Shown here: positions 11,956 to 23,531 of the stretch, in pieces
How the letters are laid out: each line of letters starts with the position of its first letter
How positions within the stretch are numbered: position 1 is the stretch's first letter
Origin: Chenopodium formosanum
Lineage: Eukaryota > Streptophyta > Magnoliopsida > Caryophyllales > Amaranthaceae
DNA: 64,000 nucleotides
Reading direction: 5' to 3'
Assembly: GCA_024500155.1 (NCBI GenBank)
Contig: CM044856.1
Span: forward strand, 47,306,303 to 47,370,302
Position numbers and translations under genes: made by a program
Notes under the pieces: generated by a model
The model's input: the letters and a program-made list of their open reading frames with translations, nothing else
Databases searched by the model: none
What the model was told of the DNA's origin: nothing

Positions 11956-13280
11956 TATTGGGTTTCGAAAAGTCAGAAACAAAACCCAACCCCAAAACCA
12001 ACTCACAATTAATATAACTTACAAGCATAATTAACACTATAAGGAGAAAGACAATATTACCCTTAGTGCGTGCTTCGCTCACTTTATGAGCTCTTACATC
12101 GAAAGCTCGAGTCCTGCAAGTGCGTAGACCTTCAACGGAAATCCACCCACAACACGACCCGTTCGGTCCTTACTTGGAGTTTAGCCGAGCTAGACCAAAA
12201 ATAAACTTACTCGAGTTTTTATGAACTTAATGGTTTTCTCTCTTTTTGAGATTCCTTATTGAGTTCAACTCAAGTGGGTTTCTCAAATCCCAATACTTTG
12301 GTATTTATAGAAAATTCCCACCAATATTCCTCTCTCCCATCAATGAGGGAGAATTGGTAAAAAAAAACCTTTTTTCAATTTTATTTTTTAGATCAAAAGA
12401 AAAAGCATTGCAATAATTAGTCAGCAAGTGTCAAGCAAGATGGGAGAGAGTAGGTGAGGACCACAAGGGGGGACAAAGCCTTGCCCCCTAAGGATCCCCA
12501 AAACCGCCTCACACAACCTCTCACCTAAATTCACTAATCGCGCGCTAGCTGGCGCTACTAGCCTTGGGTGACAAGGATGCCCAGTTTGCTACCTGGCCCC
12601 TTGGCTAGGCCTACTAACTGTTACGGGGCTAGCAGCCCCCGCCAGCACGCCTCACAATGATGCAGGCTGCTTCCAGTATCTCTCTTGCACCCACCTAGCA
12701 AGCAATGCTTACTTGCTTGCAGTTGGGCGTGTCGTGCTATAATGCTCCGCTCCGTGCTAGCTAGCCAGCGATGCTAGCATTCTGCTAGCACACTACATCC
12801 CCTGCACTAGCCAAGTGCTGCCAGCACCCTTGGCTAGGTGCGGTGCGCATGCTAGCTTCTATGCTAGCACCATTACCCCTAGAACTCGATTTTCTCGGGC
12901 CATTCCGATGCTAGGGGTATTTTGGTAATCGTTTATTAATTGATTTTTTACCATCTCGTAGTTTTATTACATTGACTCGACGACTTGCGACTCTCGGTCT
13001 CAACGCTCCTAGCTTGATATCCGTAGTTTGTGTTCATAATACTCGAGCGACTCATTAAATCCTTTCGGATTAATTAGTCATGACGGATCGTTAGTTTACT
13101 TGGGTGTAAGGTTTCAGTCAAGATTAAGCTATAATATTAATTATATATTAATATTTGTGATCAAAAGTAGCCTCCAACTAGGCATTCCGATCACTTGACC
13201 TCACTGAGTAATTAGCTTTCAAATAATTTCAAACCCTCTATCAGAACAATACACTTGTTCGAAGGACACCATTCCTATCA
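11956..13280 (-). repeat. 5' LTR of family B copia-type element (1325 bp)
   Basis: In element orientation it starts TGATAGGAATGGTG (13280) and ends GAAACCCAATA (11956). The plus-strand copy at 18036-20435 starts TGAAAGGAATGGTG and ends GAAACCCAACA, which fixes both borders. It contains a GC-rich block (about 12537-12870) dense in GCTAGC and CTAGCA words. Confidence 0.88.
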
Positions 13281-13494
13281 GACTCTTGCTGAGCTAGGGG
13301 AAGATGTTATAGTGTTGTCAACTACAGATTTGGATCCTAATTTTTCGACCGTTTCTCCTAAGCCCATCGACGACATCGGAGTGCTGCCGACGATTTGTGA
13401 AGATGTTGCGGAGAATGCTCAGGCTAACGAGATCGTCAAGGACGTCGTCGGGGAGTTGAACACTGATGATAACCCCATAGATGGTTATGTTTGA
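13281..13494 (+). pseudogene. Unrecognised coding-like fragment flanking the copia LTR
   Basis: Reading out of the LTR there is an open frame of about 71 codons ending at a TGA at 13492-13494, rich in Asp, Val and Glu (DVIVLSTTDLDPNF, VAENAQANEIVKDVV). Codon use looks protein-like and the frame is followed by T-rich 3' UTR-like DNA. I do not recognise it. It may be the 3' end of a gene or of another element into which family B inserted. Confidence 0.3.
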
Positions 13495-13817
13495 AGGCCA
13501 TCTTTTGTGATGGTTTTGCTTTTTTATGTATTTTTGTTTCCTTTTTTTCTTTTGAACTTTTTACTTATGTTTTATTGCTATGTTATTCTACTTGATGGCA
13601 AGTGGTTTATTTGAACATCGTTGTGGTTTCTTTGAACGTCGTTGGTACTTTGTTTTTTGTTTTGTTTGTTCATCGTTTGTTTTTTCTCTGTGTATGTTAT
13701 GTCGGTATGAAACATAAAACTTCATAAGTTAGAAAATATGATAAAGTTAAAACTGGAATAAAAGGGAATTTTGTAAAAGATGAAGAAAAAGAAAAAAAGA
13801 TGTACAAAGTGATAGAC
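13495..13817. other. T-rich then A-rich DNA with no feature seen
   Basis: T-rich sequence to about 13700 followed by A-rich sequence up to the solo LTR. It could be the 3' UTR of the preceding fragment. Nothing else was recognised. Confidence 0.3.
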
Positions 13818-16008
13818 TGTAGACACCTAATAGTGTCTCCCCAAAATATCCAAACCCAGTGATGAATATCCTTTACTTAATTTGATTATCAGCAAGAAGA
13901 AGTGTGAAAAGTCTTGTGATGCGGTCATTTTTAATACAATACTTTCTTTCTGTTTTCGAAAAAATTTCTTTTCTTACTCTATTTATGAAAATAGCCAGTC
14001 CAATTTATTTTGTCCATGATATGGGTCCAATAATAGTGTAGTCGGACGGAGTTTGAAAAGACCTTTCCAACGATATATTATAAGCCTAATTCCGATGAAT
14101 AATGAGAAAGTTGTGGCCAAAATACTAAACTGGGCCCAAACCAGATTTTACCTACGGCCCAACGATCATGTGGAGGGTCCAAAGTTTTAATCCCATTCCT
14201 AAACTAATTAGGATTTAATAATAAGCTTTTATAAGTTTCTGAAAGATCTTAATTATCCTTTTTTGAAAAGATAAGATCAAAGAATTCGAAATTGAATAAA
14301 ACTTCTCTTTTTTAGAGTCCTTGTTCTGTGCGAAATGGAAGATGTTCAGATATTATTTTCATGCCTCATAATTTTTAATCCAAATATTAAATGGTTTGAT
14401 AAATCATGAAATTATCTTTCCAATAATATAATATAATATTAATTCCCAGCTATAATGAAAAAGATATGAAAGAAATACAAAACTCTAACCAAAATTGACA
14501 CCCTTCCCTTATTTCGGTCATATCTTTTTATCTACAAAAGATTTTTATTTGATTCCAATTGGGTTGGAAAGTAGACTTTAAGGTATTTCCAACTACATAT
14601 TATATGACTTATTTGAACTTATGGATCAAAAGATAAGATAAAAACAAAATTCGCAAAAACAGTCCTAGCGCCAAACGACAGAGCCTGTCGCCATGCGTGA
14701 TCCCTGTCGTTTAGCGACAGACTTTGTCGTGAGAAAAATCTTTGTGACAGGAGCTAATTTTATTCCGATTCAAATTCTAACTCTTTTCTATCATTTCCGG
14801 ACGATTTTCTCTATACATAGGGGTCGTATTTCCCCGTTTTTAATCATTCACAATCACCAACAATCATCTAATTCTATTCTTTTCTCTCTCTAAAAGCTAG
14901 AAGCTTGTTCTTTCTCCCTCTTTCTAAACCTCCCGTTTTACAAAATTCCGCATTCACAAGTTCTACACACACCTAGCCAAGTTCGAAGTTGCCTTCGCCC
15001 TAGGCTTGAAAGGTTGTTAATTATTGAGGGTTTGGTCCCAAATCTCTATTTCAATCATTTAAATTAATTGTTTGATTTATTATTTTCATTGAGGTTACTA
15101 ACGGGAGTATTTTGTTATTAGAAAGAGAAACGAGGCATCCAAGTAAGAAATTTAATTACTTTGTTATTCTTTTGATATAGATATCATGCTTTAATTATAT
15201 TAATTCCTGTATCATGTTCGGATGTCTTTATGATTCCTAGTATCATGTTTAGGGTATTAACTAATATTTCTAATATCATGTATTTCTTTCTTATTCATAT
15301 TTAGGTTGCTTCCTATTTCTTTCTTATATCATGATAATATCATGTTAGGGCTAAAGATTTTATCTTTAATGTTTAGTGACATGCTAGGATTTGTTATTAA
15401 TCATGTTAGTATCATGCCTAAGATCTTGCTAATATTATCATGCTTTATAGAGATTGAGAATATTATAATGATTGTGATTATTATGTTACTTGATATTACT
15501 ATTGTTATTGCTTGATCACGCCCTCTCTTGCATGTTTAAAGGGAATTTGTACTTTTAATCACGCTTAATAAGATAATTAATAACCTTGTTTAGGTTAATA
15601 TGATTATAATTCAAGTGATCGCCAATAATAGATTTTTTTGTGCATTAATATTCAACCAACATAGATTAAACAGGTTTAGGATTAACCTATTGATTGTATG
15701 TTAGTCAGAAAGTGCACATGAATATGAGAAGAATAAAGTAGAGGCCTATTTTTAGGGCAGGTTCAATCTCTTTTAGGTTGGATTTGTACCTTCATCCCCG
15801 AATATCTAGTCATGGTTCCAGACCACTATGAAGTTAGCGATCTCATGGATCGTGAAGGGGTGTAACCTTCACCCTGTGAATGGTTTACAAGTTCCTAAAA
15901 CTTGTTGGCGACTCTTTTACTCTAGCTTCCTTCCCTTTGGATGCCACTATGCTTAATTGTATGATCTCAGTGGGGCTCAAGTGTGGGATTCTTGAAATAT
16001 TCCCTACA
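13818..16008 (+). mobile_element. Solo LTR of family A (2191 bp)
   Basis: It starts TGTAGACACC and ends CCCTACA. The flanks are TAGAC (13813-13817) and TAGAA (16009-16013), a 5-bp target duplication with one mismatch. GCGCCAAA (TTTGGCGC on the other strand) lies at 14668-14675 in the GC-rich cluster, and a decayed TATA (CTATACATAG) at 14811-14820. No internal sequence adjoins it. Confidence 0.88.
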
Positions 16009-16206
16009 TAGAAGAAAGAAGTAAGATTTAGTATATATTCTATTTCAAAATAAAATAGACAATGTGATAGACGAAAGATGTAAGATTTGGTAAACATAAT
16101 TTCGACTTTTCATTCATTGGTTTTTTCAAATTATACAAAGTATTCGTTGAAGACTAGGTAACTTAAGTTTAGGCCTTTTATTGTTGTCAATGCCCCTTGC
16201 GTCCCA

Positions 16207-17688
16207 TGATGAGTGTCATAAATGGCACTCATTTGATGAGTTTTTAGGTTGTTTTTACCTTCTTTTCATAGCTTTCTTTCTTAATAAATGCTTAGTATAT
16301 GCATTTTCTCTTTAATTTTCTTTTTTCTCTTACTGTGTTTTTATGGGTTTTTTTTTATGTTTTCTCCTTTATTTGCTCTCTTTTTTAGGTTGTAGGTATT
16401 GTACAAGGTTTAGGTCTTAGTATTGGTGGCTTTATTAGTAGGAATATGCCTTTTGAGCAAGCTTATAGCATTGGGAAAGCTCAACATGTAAGAAAGTGGC
16501 ATGCTCCAAGTTCTAGCTCTTGCACTCTCAAGTCATGCTCTCATGAGATCATGGTGTTAAACCCACCGTGAAGTCCATTTGAATCTGTCGTGCTTAGTGA
16601 CTATCATGAAGACCTTGCGAGCGCATATGAAGACTCATTAGCGAGAACACGAAGCTACGAGGACGTGAAGAAACCCAAATGAGCGTGGACGCGCAGCCTT
16701 GCGCAGCCGCGGGTTTCCCCGCTTTCCCGATTTTACGACTTTGAATTCCTGCCTCTTATAAATACCTTTTTGTAACCAATTATCAGAGGAAGCTTTTAGA
16801 CATTATTTTCCTCATAATCTTAGCTTGATTGAGAGTTTCTAGTTTTAGGGGTAGTTTAGGAGTAAATTTAGAGAGAGAAAGTGAGAGAAATCATTGATGA
16901 TTTGAGAGATTGGAGATTCAAGGTGACAATTGTAATGAAGATCTCCACAATCAATCAATAAGAATATCATTTTATTGCTTTGTTTAGATTCATGTTTGTT
17001 TTACTTGGTTTTGAAGATTGATTGTTGTTTAGTGTAGTAATTCCTCATATTTTGTTTATTCTTGATTTCTTTAGTAGTTTATTGATTAGATGATGATTCT
17101 TGAGTAGTTGTTTTGTTAGGGATTGGGTGAAACTTGTTGATTGATTAATTGATTGTGATCAATTTGGGAATTATGTTGATTGATTGTTGAGATTAAAGTG
17201 ATTAATGTTAGTTTGCATGTGTGTATTTTGATTAGGCCTTTAGAATTATTCTAGATTGCATTGTGATTTCTAATGACACGATCCATTGATTTAGGAATTG
17301 CAATTATCGATTGATTTGGATTGTGTTCTCCTAGTTTGTTATTCGTAGAGACCACTAGCTTAACGATTGGGAGATAGCTCTTTTATCCCAATCGATAACT
17401 CTTATCATTAGTCTTCAAAACCATTAATTGTCATATTCTTCCCAAGTTGTTGCAATTGTCATGATTACTTGTTGATCCTAATTCCCTAGTGTTTCATTTG
17501 TTTGATTGTTTGTTTTTGTAGTTGTTAGTGTTACCTCTTCACCTTCAACTTTCACCTAGCTTAGGCCTTAATTGGAAACATTTAAACATAATCGTTCCTA
17601 ATGGTTCGACCCTTGAATTACCTTTATACTTTAATTTAGGTTTGTTAGGTGATTATAAATTTTTTTGGCTTAGGGAGGATTAGTCAAC
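16207..17688 (+). repeat. 5' LTR of family C element
   Basis: It starts TGATGAGTGTCATAAATGG, shared with the copy at 58004. The 3' end is placed at GTCAACA just before the primer site and could be a few bases off. A TATA box CTTATAAATACC lies at about 16754. Confidence 0.7.
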
Positions 17689-17712
17689 AACCTAGTTTTC
17701 CCCCTTTTAAAA

Positions 17713-17732
17713 TGGCGTCGTTGCCAGGGAAC
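17713..17732 (+). other. Primer binding site of family C element
   Basis: TGGCGTCGTTGCCAGGGAAC is close to the TGGCGCCGTTGCCGGGGA site of Athila-type elements, which pairs with tRNA-Asp. It lies about 24 bases from the inferred LTR end. Confidence 0.65.
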
Positions 17733-18035
17733 ACTGTCTATGTTTGAGTGTTTTTTATTGCTTCAATCTAGGTCTTTGAATATACTTTTCTTTTTTTTGT
17801 TAAAAAAAAAAGTGGCATATCTCTCAAATTCTCATCAATTTGATAATGAGTCTTTTTGTGAATCTTTCATTAAACTTGAGGGATTTATTGATTATAATTG
17901 TTGTAATCTTTGGGAGGCTTGTTAGATTTGTTATTTTTGTTTCAATGAGCAAATTAGGGATGAAGTTGAATGCATGAATAATGGTGAATTTAGAGCATTG
18001 TCAATTGATGATGCTTGGGATCTTTATGTTTGGTT

Positions 18036-20435
18036 TGAAAGGAATGGTGTCCTTTGAACAAGTGTATTATTCTGATAGAGGGTTCAGAGCTATTAGAAAG
18101 CTAATTATTCAGTTAGTTCAAGTGATCCGAATGCCTAGGTGGAGGTCGCTTCCGATCAGTAATATTAATGCATAATTAATATTACAGCTTAATCTTGACT
18201 AAACCCTTCGGGTCACACCTAAGCAACTAACGATCTGACACGACGAATTAACTCGCGAGGAATTAATGAGTCGCTCGAGTAAAAAATATTTAGACGTCGG
18301 AAATCGATCTAGGAGCGTTGAAACTAAGCGTCGCAAGTCGAGTCGAATAAATAGAAGACGAGACGTTAAAATCACTAATTAATAAACAATTTACCGAAAT
18401 AACCCAAACATCGGAATGCCCCGAGCAAACCGAGTGCTAGGAGCATTTGGTAGAGTAACATGGCTAGCATGCGCATCAAGTTGGGCCTAGGATGGCTGGC
18501 TAGGTGTTGCGACATGCTAGCGCACCATTGCTAGCAAGGCTGCCAGCACATGGCTAGCAAGCCATGCTAGCATGTGCGGGGGCAGCCGCAACAATGGGCT
18601 AGCAGTAGGGGTGTTAAAAAATACCCGACCCGATTGACCCGACCCGTTGACCTGCCGACTCGATAGATTTTAGCAGGTATTTTTTTCAGTTTTCTTCAAA
18701 ATTAGCGGGTCGGGTACCCGACCTGGTTAAACTGAGATGTAGCGGATCGAGTCATGGGTCACCCTTTTGTGTTAGACGGGTACCCGCTGACCCGCTAAGC
18801 TTTTTTTTATATATAATATATATTGCTAGGGAATTAGGGTTTTATGCACAGCCATCAGCCGTCACACTTTCTCTTCTTCCCCCCCACCCCCCCCCCTTCT
18901 CTCTCTCTCTCCTTTAAGCACCCACCTCCTCTCTCTCGCTTTCCTTCACTCCTCTTTCTCTCTCCTTCACTCACCTATTGAAAATAAGCAAATTCATTGC
19001 AAGCATCAAGAGCAAGCTTTCGTCAACCCAAAAAAACGGAACCACGCAATAGGTATTCGATCCCAAGAACGAATTGTCGTAGATAAGCTCGCTGGAAACC
19101 GCCATATACTCCCTTCTCAGCCAAGCTTCAGTTGCGGGCCTATCAATCCTAGCAATAACACTTCTAAATCGGCCATTTAAACATTCGACAACCGACACTT
19201 CCCCTGAGAAAGTTACTCATCAAGTTCAATTTGATAATTTAACTCCTATTGATGTTAAGAAATCTAGTGATTCTCTAGTATTTTACTCAAATGTGATAAG
19301 ATTGATCCAAATGATATAAATTCTCAATGGTTCGTTCATTGTTTAATGTTTAAGGTGTTTTGTCATTATATTATTTGTGGTTGTATCTAAATTTTATTCT
19401 CAATTTCTTTTAATTACTTGGTTGAATCTTGATTATCTTCAATTTGTGTATGAGAGTATTTTTGTATGCTTTCAATTGCAAGCATTAAACTTTTTTTTTT
19501 TTTGAACTTTTATTCGGGTACCCTTTGACCTAACCCGGGAATTTTGGTACCCGTATTTCGCGGGTCAAGACATGGACCAAGTACTAAACTACCCAAAACC
19601 TCGGGTACCCGCATTTCCGGGTACCCGAAATCTTGGGTACCCGGATCTGAACACCCCTAGCTAGCAGTGCTAGCTATCTAGCACCGCGCTAGCGTGCTAG
19701 CACTGCTAGCAACGTTGCACGCATGGTGCTTCGGCTAGCCACACAGCCACGCGTAGCAGTATGCTAGTCGTGCACACCAAGCACCAACAAGGCTGCTTGT
19801 GTGCCAAGGCTCGGCCTTCCACGTGGCAGCAATCCATTGGGGCATTTGGCATTAGGGGAGCCGGTTTTGTGAATTTTGGGGTCAAGTATTGCCCCCCCCC
19901 CCCCTTCCCTTGTGGTCCTTACCTAACCCCTCCTCTTAGAATGCCACTTGTTGATTAATTAGTTGTTAGCTATTTTCTTTTATTTTTAATTTAAAATAAA
20001 AGAAGAAAATTGATTTTACCAACTCTCCCACATTGATAGGAGAGTGAATTTCTCACTTGAGTATCCCTATAAATATCCCACTTGGGGATCAGGTAAACTC
20101 ACTTGAGTAAGAGCTCAACTAGGCATCTCCACTTGAGAGAAAACCTATAAGCTCACTAATTACTCGAGTACTGTTTTGGTCCGGCTTGGCTAACCTCCAA
20201 GCAAAAGACCTGTCGCGATTGTGTTATGGGTGGATATCGTCGGAGGTCGTTGCGCTTGCGAGGCTTTAGCTTTCTCAAGTAAGAGCTCCATTTGATCGAG
20301 TGAAGCACGCTGCAAGAGTAATTTAGTCTTTTCTCTAATCTTGTTATTTATGCATTTTGGTTATATTAATTGTGAGTTTTTCCTTGGGCTCGGGTTTTAT
20401 TTTCCACGGTGAGTCGGACTCATCGAAACCCAACA
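18036..20435 (+). mobile_element. Solo LTR of family B with TSD TGGTT, carrying a hAT insertion
   Basis: TGGTT at 18031-18035 and 20436-20440 flank a unit beginning TGAAAGGAATGG and ending AACCCAACA. Without the nested element it is about 1338 bp, close to the 1325-bp copy at 11956-13280. GCTAGC-rich DNA occupies about 18430-18605 and 19660-19770. No primer site or internal region follows, so it is a solo LTR. Confidence 0.9.
18606..19659. mobile_element. hAT-like non-autonomous element with 8-bp TSD GCTAGCAG
   Basis: The ends are TAGGGGTGTT and AACACCCCTA. Identical 8-bp flanks GCTAGCAG lie at 18598-18605 and 19660-19667. Subterminal regions are full of CGGGTACCC and CGACCCG repeats, a hAT hallmark. 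The centre holds a C-rich and CT-rich tract (about 18878-18970). There is no transposase, so it must be moved in trans. Confidence 0.92.
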
Positions 20436-21190
20436 TGGTTTACTTGGGATGTCTATAATAGGGGTAATCATGTTTCTAATATTAATGTGCAATGTCTTGA
20501 TTCTTCTAATATTAGCATGAAATCCCATGAATTGGCATATGATCCCATGATTGAACTTAGAAAAAATGATTTTATATATCTCTATTTCCTCTATTGCTCA
20601 TGATGATGATGTACAAGCTCAAGTTGGTGTTAATGGTGTGTTTCAATGTTCTTCATTATTTACCATGCCTTCTTTTAATGTGCTTGTTCCCTCAATGACG
20701 AATCTCATGTGCTTGATTGTGCCCCCACTCCCCAATGTGATGAATATGCTTATGATTTAAATGTTGGTTCTTCCTGGTTGTACTCCTTCTTTTGTTGTAC
20801 CTTAACCTTCTACACCTTTTGAATATTTGATTGCTATTTTTGAAACTCAAATTAGGCATATTGAGTTAGTGATGATCTTGGGCCTAGTAAGGATTCAATT
20901 ATTAATTCTATGAGAAGTCAATTAGAGATGATAAAAAGAGTGAGGAGCGTCTTGAGAAGGAAAGAAGGAGACGTGGAGAGTTAGAAAGCCAATTGTCATC
21001 TTCGATGTTTGTTTGTGAAACATCTCAATATAATGTGTGTGTTGAGGATGATGATGATAATTTTGAGCAACCAAGAGAGTGTGAGGATCCCATTATTGAG
21101 CATAAGAGTGAAGGGAAGGGAGTTGAGAGTGATGATGATGATGGTTTTGTGAATTGCATGCTTGTGTCTTCTTCTAACACTCTTTGATCG

Positions 21191-21870
21191 GGGGTTGCAT
21201 TTTCTGTTTTTGGAAGGACAAAGAGTGGTGTTCTACATAACATTGGTCGTTGTAACCTTTCCCCCCCTCCCCTATATCTAAAGGAGGTAATTCGAGAGCC
21301 CTAACAAGTTTATGCCCTCTTCCTTTGAGGAAAGGCCAAAGATACCAAACAACTAGGGTATCGTGTCAAAAGGTCAAGTATTAAGAAAGTGAGTTTAGAA
21401 TCCCATTGTTTGGTTTTAGGCCCTTTGGATTACTCATTCAGTAGTGGGCTCCAAGTCTAGGCAACTCGCGTTTTGCAATCCCTTGCCAGTAGAAGTTCCT
21501 TACTTCCAATTATTTCATCAATATTTTGAGTCCACTTCTATTTCATCATTTTTGCTTTTTGTCTAACCTCAACAAGCACAAGTAAATTGTGTTTTTGCAA
21601 GATTGTGGTTGTATAGGTGTGGTTTGTTGTAGTACCTTCCGTTCAGTTTGTTTACTTTAATCGTTATAATTTCTCTTATTTATGAAGTTCTCTTCCAAAA
21701 AAAATGAAAAAAAAAAAAAAAAAAAAAAAAACAACAACGTAGTTTGTACATATAGGATGATTGTTGAATGAAGTATTATTTAAGTATAATTCTTTTCTTT
21801 TTATTATTCTCTTCCAAATTTCCAATCCATTTCTTACTTCTTTCTCTCTTCTGTTCTTGTCTTGTTGTTA
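21191..21870 (+). other. Non-coding tail of family C and a long A tract
   Basis: No coding sequence. It ends in an interrupted A run (about 21702-21731, with one stretch of roughly 26 A). No LTR follows the tract. Confidence 0.4.
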
Positions 21871-22182
21871 CTCCCTCCGTCCCCAAATGATAGGCCCTTA
21901 TAGACAAATTTTAGTCCCAAATTGTTCACACCATTTGCTTTTTCCAACAACCATTAATATTAATTTGTTACCAAAATTCCCTTAAATTTGCAACAATATT
22001 TGTGTAAATTTAAATTTCCTATGTAAATTTTGTTTTCCTATGTACTTTTATTACTTTCTCTCTACTTTTTTACATACCCAATGTCAATTTACTTTTTCAA
22101 TATACTATTACTATTCTTATTTGTATTTATTAATTTCCGTGAAAAATGCCTATAAGGAACTATTAATAGGGGGCGGAGGGAG
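21871..22182. mobile_element. Stowaway-like MITE (312 bp)
   Basis: The inverted ends are CTCCCTCCGTCCCC and GGGGCGGAGGGAG, flanked by TA at 21869-21870 and 22183-22184. Size, termini and the TA duplication fit Tc1/mariner-type Stowaway MITEs. It is non-coding. Confidence 0.85.
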
Positions 22183-23142
22183 TATTTTTTTTATCTTGTC
22201 CGAATAACTATTCTATTATTCCTTCAAAAAAACTGCAAAATTACCATGTGAACGAACACACACATAATACTAATATTAGATGGACTTCCTCCAGACCCTA
22301 CTGACTCGAGCGAGGTCAGAAATTGACAATGCCATAAGCTTCATGAGCAAATCCAAATTGATATCCTATATCAACAAAGCGGCAAAAACGTCAATTCAGT
22401 CATTAAATGAAGGACAAAGTTGGAAGAGAAATAACTGCCCAATGTACCCCGTTTTTTGTCCTCCGTTTTCGTTTGGAGTGTTGTATGTACGACGTTAACA
22501 TCGTTAATGGTTTTCTGTCATTGAAATCTTAAAATGTGTGGAGATTTCTCTCTCTACCGCAACGATGGTCATTAATGGTTGATCAATAAGTGGTAATTTT
22601 GATGATCAATAAGGAGTTGTACATCGTATAATGAATATTGTCGGTTTCGAGGATAGCAGGAGTAAGCTTCATTGCGTTGCTGATGACGGGTGGAAACTGA
22701 ATCCAATCTCAAAATTCAACACCACAACTACACTCTGCAATGGGGAATAACAAAACAAAATCACAAGTCTAATCAACATTGAACAACAAAATGTACAGAC
22801 CTATTTCCACAACTTATCTCAAAATTCTAACCACAATAAAAATGACATACACCAATTCGCTTGCATTAAATCATGTTGGAAATTTGGAATAACATATTCT
22901 GGATATATTTTGCTACATTACCTAACTAAGAAAAGGTCTGCAACTACTTGAAATAAACGATTCAGGAATGATTTGCAAAAAAGTGAATTACAAAGTTTCC
23001 AATTACAGGATTTGCAAATTGAAATTGAAGGACTAAATGGACAACAACCATCATTTCTCGATTCTTCCCAAAAACAGCCAAATACAAACAATTAAGGACT
23101 GAAAATAAGTTAACAAAATTAGCTCATTAAGGGCAGTCAAGT
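22183..23142. other. Intergenic DNA, one weak ORF
   Basis: A plus-strand ORF at 22280-22498 (starting MDFLQTLLTRARSEID) is amphipathic-helix-like but matches nothing I recognise. The rest is AT-rich with no feature seen. CAAGT at 23138-23142 is the target duplication of the next element. Confidence 0.3.
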
Positions 23143-23464
23143 TGATACAGACCATATACATTATTAAGGAATTTGGCGGGAAAGTTTGTTAAAACAATTT
23201 GTTATTTCCAGTTTTGTCTTTTTCTGCTTAGTATATTACAGCTGGATTAAGGGAATCTTTCTGTTAAGCCATGCTCTATTTATGCTCCGTTAGATTGTAA
23301 TTCTGGCATTATGAAATGAATTACATCTTCTTATCTTAATCTCTCTCTCCCTTTCTCTCTCTATTCTGTTACACAATATTCTTCTTCCTAGCTGCAAGTT
23401 CTCTTTCTGGAAATTCTAATTGAATTTCTGGAGAATTACTCAAATAAGGTTTTAAACCTTATCA
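23143..23464 (+). repeat. 5' LTR of the Reina-like element
   Basis: 322 bp, starting TGATACAG and ending CCTTATCA. It contains a CT-rich downstream region and CTCTATTTATGCTCC, a possible promoter region. Confidence 0.92.
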
Positions 23465-23465
23465 G

Positions 23466-23477
23466 TGGTATCAGAGC
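23466..23477 (+). other. Primer binding site (initiator Met tRNA type)
   Basis: TGGTATCAGAGC begins two bases after the LTR end and is the standard site complementary to the 3' end of initiator tRNA-Met. Confidence 0.9.
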
Positions 23478-23531
23478 TACCGTTGTACTACTCTGTCGCG
23501 CTCCATTCTGGCACCATCTCTTACTACCCGG

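Larger units (their letters stand above)
4582..13280 (-). mobile_element. Ty1/copia-type retrotransposon (family B), 5' part, with three nested insertions
   Basis: Minus-strand order is 5' LTR 13280-11956, a Met-tRNA-type primer site (11953-11942), a leader of roughly 2.6 kb once insertions are removed, then the start of gag (4900-4582), where the family A element interrupts it. The leader carries a LINE (9582-11845) and a family A solo LTR (5944-8123). I join the LTR and the gag because the primer site is copia-like and the gag is copia-type, but no single uninterrupted stretch proves they are one element. The 3' part must lie left of the window. The outer flank at 13281-13285 is GACTC. Confidence 0.6.
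17740..21190 (+). pseudogene. gag-like protein of family C, split by a solo LTR
   Basis: Part one (17740-18035) has the motif series found in plant non-autonomous gag proteins: YLSNSHQFDNESF, then NCCNLWEAC with a stop directly after it, then GEFRALSIDDAWDLYVWF. The family B solo LTR enters exactly there (TSD TGGTT). Taking out the LTR and one TSD lets the same frame continue at 20441 (TWDVYNRGNH). Later parts are broken but include a charged coiled-coil stretch (about 20900-20990) and an acidic region with DDDDNFEQPRECEDP (about 21040-21090), ending near 21187. The likely role is RNA binding and particle assembly; no enzyme domains are present. Confidence 0.6.
16207..21732 (+). mobile_element. 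Non-autonomous Ty3-type (Athila-like) element, family C, lacking a visible 3' LTR
   Basis: The 5' LTR (16207 to about 17688) is followed by an Asp-tRNA-like primer site (17713-17732), a gag-like frame (17740-18035, continuing 20441-21190), a non-coding stretch, and an A-rich tract at about 21702-21731. No protease, reverse transcriptase or integrase is present. A family B solo LTR interrupts it. I find no copy of the 5' LTR at the right end. A second, rearranged LTR of the family lies at 58004-59438. Confidence 0.6.

Noticed and set aside
18880..19200. 75-codon minus-strand ORF in the hAT-like element as a transposase
   Set aside because: No hAT dimerisation or BED motifs; the element is too short to be autonomous.
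22280..22498. Possible host exon (MDFLQTLLTRARSEID)
   Set aside because: No recognisable family, no convincing splice partners, and flanked by transposons; mentioned only as a weak ORF.
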